A stretch of DNA of 6,475 nucleotides from Bacilli bacterium (GTDB taxonomy: Bacteria; Bacillota_I; Bacilli_A; RF39; UBA660). The stretch lies in the NCBI GenBank assembly GCA_900758895.1, contig CAAETG010000100.1, forward strand, positions 1 to 6,475, read 5' to 3'. Numbering within the stretch: position 1 is the first letter of the stretch; each line of letters opens with the position of its first letter. The translations under genes were made by a program, and so were the position numbers. Below the pieces are notes generated by a model. It was given only the letters and a program-made list of their open reading frames with translations. It had not been told where the DNA came from and did no database searches. This document shows positions 1 through 4,992 of this stretch, one piece after another.

Positions 1-1
1 T

Positions 2-85
2 AGTCCTAAAAGAGCTCAAACAGAAGCTAGAAAAAGTTTAGAAATTGTAAAAGAGGAAATAGTACGAACTAGAAAGAAAAAATAG
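2..85 (+). CDS. 3' end of an unidentified gene (partial, starts before the window)
   Basis: An open frame enters from the left edge and ends at TAG (83-85). The visible 27 residues are basic and rich in Lys, Arg and Glu (it begins SPKRAQTEARKSLEIV and ends in RTRKKK), as expected for a charged C-terminal helix. I do not recognise the family. A second frame (3-41, ending VLKELKQKLEKV) is also open at the edge and cannot be ruled out; I prefer the longer one. No clear intrinsic terminator follows. Confidence 0.4.
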   Translation, partial: SPKRAQTEARKSLEIVKEEIVRTRKKK

Positions 86-236
86 GAAGTTTAAAAATGA
101 TGTTAAGTCTTCTATTGCTACTAATATCATAAGAACAATTTCTAAAACTTCTTCCAATTTCATAAACAAGCTCTACTATAATATACACTTTTTGTGAATT
201 TCATTTTTATTTTGGTGCACAAATAGAATAAAAAGA
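86..236. other. Intergenic stretch with no supported gene
   Basis: About 150 bp between the partial left gene and the dinD promoter. I see no reliable gene and no strong terminator. A TATAAT at 177-182 has no convincing -35 partner. A 12-bp arm (TTTAGAAATTGT, 37-48) is repeated inverted at 135-146, but the loop of about 86 bp makes a functional hairpin unlikely. Confidence 0.5.
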
Positions 237-265
237 TTGGAAACTAAACATTAGTATGGTACAAT
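237..265 (+). promoter_or_regulatory. Sigma-A-type promoter for the dinD-MBL-HIT-GNAT run
   Basis: TTGGAA (237-242), a 17-bp spacer and TACAAT (260-265) form a near-consensus promoter. TGG directly before the -10 adds an extended -10 element. It lies just upstream of the dinD ribosome-binding site. No Bacillota-type LexA box (GAAC-N4-GTTC) is visible around it, although DinD proteins in other bacteria are SOS-induced. Confidence 0.7.
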
Positions 266-286
266 ATTATTAGGGTGGTGAAGGAA

Positions 287-1116
287 ATGAATGAATTGGA
301 AAAAAATAATACCAAAAAAACTTTTGAAGAAATAAAACACATTGATGAAGAAGGAATGGAATTTTGGTATGCTAGAGAACTAGCAAAAGTGCTAGAATAT
401 ACAGAATGGAGAAATTTTTATAAAGTTATTGAAAGGGCAATGAAAGCTTGTGCTAATAGTGAAAATTCTATAAATGACCATTTGTTGAGCTCAACAAAAT
501 GGTAGATATTGGTTCTAATACATAAAGAGAAGTAAATGATTATAAACTTTCACGTTATGCTTGCTATTTAATTGCTCAAAATGGAGATGCTAGGAAAAAA
601 GTAATTGCTCTTGCTCAAACATATTTTGCCATTCAAACAAGAAAACAAGAACTAAGCGAAAGAGAATATCAGTCCTTAACGGAAGATGAGAAAAAACTTT
701 ATCAAAGAAACTTAACAAGAAAAGGAAATCATTCTTTAAATCAAACAGCCAAAAAAGCTGAGGTTAAAAATTTTGATCGATTTCATAATGCCGGATATAA
801 AGGCTTATATAATGGAAAGACAGCCGCTGATATTGCCAGAAGAAAGGGACTTAGATATCGTGAAGATATATTAGATAATATGGGAAGTGATGAACTTATA
901 GCAAATCTCTTTAGAATATCTCAAACTGAGCAAAAACTAAAGAAAGATAATATTAAAGGAGAGCAAAAAGAAAATGAAGTCCATTTTAATATTGGAAGAA
1001 ATATTAGAGAAGTAATCGCTAAAAATGGAGGAACAATGCCAGAAGACTTATCAACACCAAAAAAGAGCCTAAAAGAATTAGAAAAAGAAAGCAGAAATAG
1101 TTTACAAGAGTTTTAA
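287..1116 (+). pseudogene. dinD: DNA damage-inducible protein D (DinD) family, broken by a frameshift and a nonsense codon
   Basis: The reading frame matches the DinD family along its whole length of about 275 residues. The N-terminal part (TFEEIKHIDEEG, FWYARELAKVL) is the BRO-N-like half. The C-terminal part carries [50 protein letters not shown] and GGTMPEDL, all familiar from DinD. The likely start is ATG 287, set by GGTGA (277-281) five bases upstream; the GTG at 275 is less likely. Two lesions break it. One T is missing near 482, so the expected DHFVELNKMVDIG becomes DHLLSSTKW and a stop. A TAA (523-525) also interrupts [12 protein letters not shown] after frame correction. From 526 the frame is open to TAA at 1114-1116. 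Escherichia coli DinD is SOS-induced and has been reported to inhibit RecA; whether this lineage's copy did so is unknown. Residual N-terminal product would be about 72 residues. Confidence 0.9.
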
Positions 1117-1127
1117 AAAGGAAGGAA

Positions 1128-1766
1128 ATGATTATGTTAGAAAATATCGAAGTATTATGTCATAGTAGTATTAAATTCAAGAAGGACAATATTATTTATT
1201 TTGATCCTTTTAAAATAGATAAAGATTATCATGATGCCGATATCATCTTAATTACTCATGATCATTATGATCATTATTCTGAAGAAGATATCAACAAGAT
1301 AAGGAAAGAGAATACTTATATTGTCGCTCCATGTGATTTACTAGACAAATTGTTAACGCTTGGTTTTACAAAAGAAAGAATAGTACTTGTAAAGCCTAAT
1401 GAAAACTATGATGTAAAAGGATTGACAGTAAAAACAATCCCAGCCTATAATGTCAATAAAAATTTTCACCCCAAAGAAAATAACTGGGTAGGATATTTAT
1501 TAACGATCGATAATATTACTTATTATATTGCTGGTGACACAGATATAACGGAAGACAATAAAATGGTTCAATGTGATGTTGCATTTGTCCCAATTGGTGG
1601 AACATATACGATGACTTATGAAGAAGCAGCAGAGCTTATCAATGAAATAAAACCCAAAATAGCCATCCCAACCCATTATGGTCTAATTGTTGGTACAAAA
1701 GAAGATGGCCAAAAATTTGCCGAATTATTAAATCCTAACATTACATGTAAAATTTTTATAAAATAA
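1128..1766 (+). CDS. UlaG-like metallo-beta-lactamase-fold hydrolase
   Basis: A predicted soluble metal-dependent hydrolase of about 212 residues, the usual size for the UlaG/UPF0173-like branch. Metal ligands are visible in order: His12 in CHSS, the core motif THDHYDH (His44, His46, Asp48, His49), Asp137 in AGDTD, and His183 in PTHYG. Two adjacent Met codons could start it. ATG 1128 has AAGG six bases upstream, and ATG 1134 (third residue) has AAGG eight bases upstream; neither can be excluded. The start is 11 bp after the dinD stop, and the HIT ribosome-binding site follows 3 bp after its own stop, so it is cotranscribed. Substrate cannot be read from sequence. Family members act on phosphoesters, lactones or lipids, and many are uncharacterised. 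The gene looks intact. Confidence 0.88.
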   Translation: MIMLENIEVLCHSSIKFKKDNIIYFDPFKIDKDYHDADIILITHDHYDHYSEEDINKIRKENTYIVAPCDLLDKLLTLGFTKERIVLVKPNENYDVKGLTVKTIPAYNVNKNFHPKENNWVGYLLTIDNITYYIAGDTDITEDNKMVQCDVAFVPIGGTYTMTYEEAAELINEIKPKIAIPTHYGLIVGTKEDGQKFAELLNPNITCKIFIK

Positions 1767-1768
1767 AG

Positions 1769-1782
1769 AAGGTGAGAAAATT
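1769..1782 (+). promoter_or_regulatory. Ribosome-binding site and ATT initiation codon of the HIT gene
   Basis: AAGGTGAG (1769-1776) is a strong Shine-Dalgarno sequence. In the HIT frame the codon at the right distance is ATT (1780-1782), followed by GAA AAC. A TTG one base later (1781) is out of frame and reaches a stop after eight codons. No ATG, GTG or TTG occurs in the HIT frame between its upstream stop (1759-1761) and 1858. Confidence 0.6.
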
Positions 1783-2244
1783 GAAAACCCTACGCCAGCC
1801 GAACTAACCAATAAAGGAATCTGTCCAACTTGTTATGATAAAGAGCATAATCATTGTTTGTATGGTGATAATACCAATAAGATGCTCTATCAAAATGATT
1901 TATTTGAATGTTTTTTAGTAGGAAATCCCCGAGCAGAAGGACATACAGTAATAATTAGTAAAACGCATTATAAAGATATGATGGAAATACCAGATGATTT
2001 ATGTGAGAAAGTATTTGTTTTTGCTAAAAAGACAATGAAAATTTTAAAACAAGTATATCATGCGGAAAGCGTATATTTATGTACCATGTGTGATGGCCCG
2101 ATGAATCATTTTCATGTCCAACTAATACCTAGATATGCCTATGAAAAAAGAGGATCAAAAAATTTTGTTAAAGAAAAAAAAGAATATGTAGAAGATAAAA
2201 ATAAAATTACAGAAATAAGGAATTTATTAAAAGATGAATTATAG
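1780..2244 (+). CDS. HIT-family protein, HxHxQ (GalT/Ap4A-phosphorylase-like) type, with apparent ATT start
   Basis: A HIT superfamily nucleotide-binding protein, 154 residues if read from ATT 1780. The catalytic motif is H-F-H-V-Q-L-I (His110, His112, Gln114), with His112 the expected nucleophile. Gln in the last position is characteristic of the GalT and Ap4A-phosphorylase side of the superfamily rather than of Hint/FHIT hydrolases. The N-terminal part has CPTC with a further Cys downstream (HNHCLYGDN), a possible zinc knuckle. FLVGNPRAEGHTVII is the conserved beta-strand segment before the catalytic half. The first canonical start, TTG 1858, would remove the Cys pair and lacks a ribosome-binding site, so I place the start at 1780. 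This is either a rare ATT initiation or a mutated ATG. It lies 13 bp after the MBL-fold gene. Substrate unknown; a dinucleoside polyphosphate or nucleotidyl-sugar-like compound is an inference. Confidence 0.82.
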   Translation: MENPTPAELTNKGICPTCYDKEHNHCLYGDNTNKMLYQNDLFECFLVGNPRAEGHTVIISKTHYKDMMEIPDDLCEKVFVFAKKTMKILKQVYHAESVYLCTMCDGPMNHFHVQLIPRYAYEKRGSKNFVKEKKEYVEDKNKITEIRNLLKDEL

Positions 2245-2254
2245 GTAGAAAAAT

Positions 2255-2740
2255 ATGATAATTGAAAAAGCTAAAGAAAGTGATGCTAAGAGTATTATTA
2301 AAATTAATATAAAAGAATGGAAGAATACTTATAAAAACATTTTTCCAACAATTTTTTTGAAAAAGTTAAGTCAAAAAGAAAATGAAAGTATAAAAAAGTG
2401 TCAAAATAAAATAAATGAATATCTTGTCTGTAAAATAAATGACAAGGTTGTAGGTTTTCTTAGATTTGGCCAAAATAAAAAGGGATATAACGAAAATTAT
2501 GCTGAAATATATGCTTTGTATGTTGACAAAGATTATCAAAAAAGAGGGATAGGAACATCCTTAATTAATTTTGCATTTAAAGAATTAAAGCATAACTATA
2601 AATATGTATTAATTAGTACTTTAATACAAAATGATGCTAATATTTTTTATAAAAAAATAGGAGGAAAATTAATAGATAAAGTAAATTTTTCTTTAGAAAA
2701 TAATGAATATGAAGAAAATTTATATGAATTTAAACTATGA
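2255..2740 (+). CDS. GNAT family N-acetyltransferase
   Basis: A 161-residue single-domain GNAT, the normal family length. The acetyl-CoA pyrophosphate loop reads ALYVDKDYQKRGIGTSL, with Q95-K-R-G98-I-G100 matching Q/RxxGxG/A. The following helix (SLINFAFKELK) and the motif B region (NDANIFYKKIGGK, residues 126-138) are in the expected places. ATG 2255 follows AGGT (2243-2246), which overlaps the HIT stop; that site is weak, so translation may be coupled to HIT. It is the last gene before the terminator at 2767-2802. The substrate amine cannot be predicted. Small GNATs like this acetylate aminoglycosides, polyamines, amino acids or ribosomal proteins. Lys and Asn content is very high, but codon use resembles its neighbours. 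Confidence 0.88.
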   Translation: MIIEKAKESDAKSIIKINIKEWKNTYKNIFPTIFLKKLSQKENESIKKCQNKINEYLVCKINDKVVGFLRFGQNKKGYNENYAEIYALYVDKDYQKRGIGTSLINFAFKELKHNYKYVLISTLIQNDANIFYKKIGGKLIDKVNFSLENNEYEENLYEFKL

Positions 2741-2766
2741 TGTAAAAATTTAAATAATCTGTAAAT

Positions 2767-2802
2767 AAAAAGCACAATATTTTTTTAATATTGTGCATTT
2801 TT
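2767..2802. terminator. Bidirectional intrinsic terminator between the convergent GNAT and ASCH genes
   Basis: Perfect 10-bp stem GCACAATATT (2772-2781) / AATATTGTGC (2787-2796) with a TTTTT loop. It is flanked by an A-run on the left and T5 (2798-2802) on the right, so it can stop transcripts arriving from either side. It is nearly the same sequence as the hairpin at 6121-6157. Confidence 0.85.
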
Positions 2803-2887
2803 ACGCAATCATTGTAACTTTTTATTTTAAACTCGAAATATTGTGATTTCCTATGTCGATTTGTCAGTCAATTACTATATAATACTT

Positions 2888-3262
2888 CTAATTATTCAAA
2901 TATACATAAGATTGCGGATAATAATTAATTCCTAATTCCTGTAAAGTTTTTGGGGTTTCATATTTTGTAACTTTTCCCAATTTAAAAGCAAATGCAATAT
3001 CTTTATTTTCAAAGTACTCCATATATTTTGACTTGGATATACCAGAATATTGTTTTGTCATATTCCATAATTGACTAGGAGAATTACTTATCAAATCTTC
3101 TACAAGAACTTCAGCTACTATTTTTTTTACAGGAGCCGTACAATAGATAACAATTTTCTCAACTTTTTGTTTGCATCCTTTTTTTCGATATTCATATAGT
3201 TTACTTTGTCCTATAATCTTATCTACATATTCCGGTTTAATAGGCAATAAAATCGTACACAT
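2888..3262 (-). CDS. ASCH-domain (PUA-like fold) protein
   Basis: A 124-residue stand-alone ASCH-domain protein. It opens with LLPIKPEYVDKIIGQSKLYE and continues YRKKGCK, the characteristic ASCH start: a strand, a helix with Gly18 and Lys21, then Glu24 and Arg26. The beta-barrel segment VEKIVIYCTAPVKKIVAEV follows, and it ends with PQSYVYL, typical of this subfamily. ASCH domains are related to PUA and EVE folds and usually bind RNA or modified bases; E. coli YqfB, also ASCH, is an N4-acetylcytidine amidohydrolase. That activity here is only a hypothesis. ATG 3262 is fixed by AGGAGG (3272-3277) nine bases upstream. It lies 56 bp downstream of the GNAT-PUA frame on the same strand, with its own possible promoter in the gap. 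It looks intact. Confidence 0.85.
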   Translation of the reverse strand: MCTILLPIKPEYVDKIIGQSKLYEYRKKGCKQKVEKIVIYCTAPVKKIVAEVLVEDLISNSPSQLWNMTKQYSGISKSKYMEYFENKDIAFAFKLGKVTKYETPKTLQELGINYYPQSYVYLNN

Positions 3263-3290
3263 ATTTCATAACCTCCTACCTTATATGAAT

Positions 3291-3299
3291 ATTATAACA
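3291..3299 (-). promoter_or_regulatory. Extended -10 promoter for the ASCH gene
   Basis: TGTTATAAT on the minus strand, about 30 bp before the ASCH start, is a perfect extended -10 box. No good -35 is visible at 16-18 bp, as is common for extended -10 promoters. The same nine bases precede the tRNA-Leu gene (6327-6335). The ASCH gene may therefore be transcribed both from here and by read-through from the PIN-GNAT gene. Confidence 0.5.
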
Positions 3300-3318
3300 C
3301 AATTATATCAAAAAGTAC

Positions 3319-4380
3319 TTATATTAGATTTGTCTCTTGTAATTTTTGTAAACTAACTTGTACAATTGATACTGGAGGAATTTTGAGAATACCTTTTTTT
3401 TTCAATAATTCATAAGGTATTGGCGTATCTAAAGTTTTATAATATTTAAAAAGTAAAAGCTTTGATTTTGATGTAAAGCCTGATTTAATTTGTTCTATTG
3501 AATAAACTGTGCGTTTAATTGCCATGGAATATAATTCTTCGGGTGAAGAAAAATCGCTAAAAACATTATCAACTATACCAATCGTTGTAATACTTCTCTT
3601 ATACTCACTTGCATAAAAAAGCAAAACATCACCAGGGTTAATGTGCTTTGTTGGTGAATTGCATATATACGCCTTTTTTATTGTATTTGAATAGGTATTA
3701 ATACCCTGAATATCTCCAAAAGAAAGCTGTTTAATATTTTCTGCTTCAGGAAAAAGCATCTTGTGATATTGCTGTTGTATTGGGACTATAAATATATTTC
3801 TATTTTCAAAACTAAAATTAGGGTAAGCGTTATCACTCATTCTTTTTACAAGAACAAGTTCTTGTTCAATACTTAAATCAGATTTTTGTGTTTTTTTTGT
3901 AGTATACTTAAAAAATCCATATTCTAAAAATAGGTTTATCAATGCTTCTTGTTTTTCAAAAACTGTTACGTAAATTTCATCAATTTTCCTTTTAATGGCT
4001 TCATTAACAATAATTTTTATATAACTTTCTCCAATTTTATTTCCTGTATTTGCAACTTTAAATGTTGATACCTTTAAACGAATACCCTTTTTAAAAGGAG
4101 TTTCAAACTGAGAATAATCTTCAGTTTCATCTTCAACTTTAAGCATTAAAAACGAACCCAAATTACCAAAACTATCACGGGTTATGTAAGCCATAGAACC
4201 ATCTCTTGCTTTCTTTTTATACCAGGATTCAAAACCCCTATAATCCATTTTTAAGGAATCAAAAAAAGTATCATTTAATTCTATGTTATATAAATACTCG
4301 TGTAGGATAAAAGCAGGAGTTCTAATTTCCTGTTCTTCTAACGGTTTAAATATGCTTAGTGCTTCACTAATTCCTAGCAC
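3319..4380 (-). CDS. GNAT acetyltransferase plus C-terminal PUA-like (EVE/ASCH-type) domain: C-terminal part of a split PIN-GNAT-PUA protein
   Basis: Residues 1-20 continue the end of a PIN domain. Residues about 35-165 form a divergent GNAT (NDTFFDSLKMDYRGFESWY, then LKVSTFKVANTGNKIGESYI as the acetyl-CoA-binding strand and loop, then DEIYVTVFEKQEALINLFLE). Residues about 195-345 form a PUA-like domain, with AYICNSPTKHINPGDVLLFY and TTIGIVDNVF as the clearest strands. The only available start is GTG 4380, which has no ribosome-binding site. The frame runs open upstream of it to a TAA at 4417-4419, and reads KKIGISDRVLGISEAL across the junction, which is how single-chain PIN-GNAT proteins look. 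I infer that this is the C-terminal three-quarters of a 483-residue protein. In-frame runs of nine A's (3394-3402) and eight A's (3891-3898) inside it are preserved. It probably modifies an RNA-linked or protein amine; the substrate is unknown. Confidence 0.85.
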   Translation of the reverse strand: MLGISEALSIFKPLEEQEIRTPAFILHEYLYNIELNDTFFDSLKMDYRGFESWYKKKARDGSMAYITRDSFGNLGSFLMLKVEDETEDYSQFETPFKKGIRLKVSTFKVANTGNKIGESYIKIIVNEAIKRKIDEIYVTVFEKQEALINLFLEYGFFKYTTKKTQKSDLSIEQELVLVKRMSDNAYPNFSFENRNIFIVPIQQQYHKMLFPEAENIKQLSFGDIQGINTYSNTIKKAYICNSPTKHINPGDVLLFYASEYKRSITTIGIVDNVFSDFSSPEELYSMAIKRTVYSIEQIKSGFTSKSKLLLFKYYKTLDTPIPYELLKKKGILKIPPVSIVQVSLQKLQETNLI

Positions 4381-4384
4381 TCTA

Positions 4385-4771
4385 TCAGATATGCCTATTT
4401 TTTTTAGCTGTATGCCTTAATTTTTTGTCATTTGTAATTAAATAGCTAACACAATTCCTATATACAGCATAAAGCAAGTTATTATCAATTAAGTCATTTG
4501 GAAATTTGGTGCAACCAACAAGTTTATTAAAGCTCTCTGTTGCTAGAGGCGGCCTATCAATAACATTATAGATTTTAAGTTTACTATAAATGATCTCTCT
4601 TTCTTTTTTATTCTTTATATTATTTATATCTTTAAAGGTCATTGGATGTACTACAATTTTATAATTGCTAGAATCATAAAGTATTTTTATTAGCTTTAAT
4701 ACCTCATCATCAACAACAGAGTGATCTTCTCTATATATCAACATGTTTGTATCCATTAAAATTTTTATCAT
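4385..4771 (-). CDS. PIN-domain nuclease: N-terminal part of a split PIN-GNAT-PUA protein
   Basis: A 128-residue PIN (VapC-like) domain, predicted Mg2+-dependent RNase. Acidic positions are in the usual places: Asp7 in MDTN, an acidic residue in the second helix region (about Asp48), Asp93/Asp96 in PNDLIDNNLLYAV, and Asp115 in LITNDKKL. ATG 4771 is the first Met after an in-frame TGA (4781-4783); GGAG (4785-4788) is 13 bases upstream, so initiation may be weak. The frame ends with TAKKNRHI and TGA just after a run of eight A's. Removing one A would join it to the next frame (TAKK-IGISDRVL). No separate VapB-like antitoxin gene is next to it, which argues against a plain VapBC pair. As it stands the protein is a complete or nearly complete PIN fold without its partner domains. 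Confidence 0.85.
   Translation of the reverse strand: MIKILMDTNMLIYREDHSVVDDEVLKLIKILYDSSNYKIVVHPMTFKDINNIKNKKEREIIYSKLKIYNVIDRPPLATESFNKLVGCTKFPNDLIDNNLLYAVYRNCVSYLITNDKKLRHTAKKNRHI
4398..4405 (-). other. A8 run where the PIN and GNAT-PUA frames are offset by one base
   Basis: On the coding (minus) strand the sequence is GCT, then eight A's, then TAGGCATATCTGA. Read in the PIN frame it stops at TGA 4385-4387. Skipping one A gives K-K-I-G-I-S-D-R-V-L and enters the GNAT frame, which is open from 4416 down to the stop at 3319-3321. The whole 4771-3319 span minus one base is 484 codons. A run of this length is a plausible site of polymerase slippage, of a real indel, or of a sequencing error. 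Confidence 0.8.
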
Positions 4772-4780
4772 AAATAAACA

Positions 4781-4879
4781 TCATCTCCATTCTTTTTTTA
4801 TCTTTTTAAACAATTCTTTATTCATACTTGTTAAAAAATCAATCATTTCTGATTGATCCTTATATAGAAAGATCGACAT
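4781..4879 (-). CDS. Possible small ORF (32 aa) just upstream of the PIN gene
   Basis: ATG at 4879 to TGA at 4781-4783 would give 32 residues (MSIFLYKDQSEMIDFL, then a basic tail FKKIKKEWR). The frame is the same as that of the PIN gene, nine bases separate its stop from the PIN ATG, and it runs through the terminator hairpin at 4833-4857. It has no good ribosome-binding site. The amphipathic, lysine-rich end looks like a real protein C-terminus, so it may be the remnant of a lost gene or a leader peptide. I cannot assign a family and regard this as tentative. Confidence 0.25.
   Translation of the reverse strand: MSIFLYKDQSEMIDFLTSMNKELFKKIKKEWR
4833..4857 (-). terminator. Intrinsic terminator between fic and the PIN gene
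   Basis: On the minus strand, an 8-bp perfect stem ATCAATCA / TGATTGAT closes a GAAA tetraloop (4846-4849) and runs straight into six T's (4838-4833, the first being the last stem base). It lies 135 bp past the fic stop and about 60 bp before the PIN start. It could end the fic transcript, or act as an attenuator in the PIN leader, since I see no clear promoter between it and the PIN gene. Confidence 0.75.
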
Positions 4880-4882
4880 TTT

Positions 4883-4920
4883 GGCTCGAAACTATTTCTC
4901 TCTGGTGCGAGAGAGTAGCC
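4883..4920 (-). other. Inverted-repeat / hairpin structure upstream of the PIN terminator
   Basis: A 6-bp perfect stem TCTCTC (4897-4902) / GAGAGA (4909-4914) around a 6-base loop is enclosed by GGCT (4883-4886) / AGCC (4917-4920), with an asymmetric internal loop. It is the most G+C-rich patch of this intergenic gap and sits 26 bp before the terminator in the minus direction. It may be part of a structured leader RNA or a protein-binding site. It matches no RNA family I can name. Confidence 0.4.
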
Positions 4921-4992
4921 TATTTAAAACTCTAGGATTAAAATAGATTGATAAATCTCAAATATAATAATATTTTAACATACTTTGCATTT

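Noticed and set aside
37..146. 12-bp inverted repeat TTTAGAAATTGT (37-48 and 135-146)
   Set aside because: The spacing of about 86 bp and low complexity make it a likely chance match; no T-run follows.
38..163. A hydrophobic 41-residue frame on the minus strand, resembling a type I toxin peptide (starts MKLEEVLEIVLMI)
   Set aside because: No ribosome-binding site, overlaps the tail of the left gene, and AT-rich sequence readily yields Leu/Phe-rich frames.
3171..3356. A 61-residue plus-strand open frame over the start of the ASCH gene
   Set aside because: It overlaps a confidently identified gene on the other strand, has no ribosome-binding site and no recognisable domain.
3852..3867. Palindrome GAACAAG-TT-CTTGTTC, resembling a LexA-type site
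   Set aside because: It lies in the middle of the GNAT-PUA coding region, far from any promoter, and arises from the codons for EQELVL.
4385..4879. A VapBC toxin-antitoxin pair formed by the PIN gene and the small upstream frame
   Set aside because: The 32-residue frame has no ribosome-binding site, is interrupted by a terminator hairpin and has no recognisable DNA-binding fold; the PIN domain is better explained as part of the PIN-GNAT-PUA protein.
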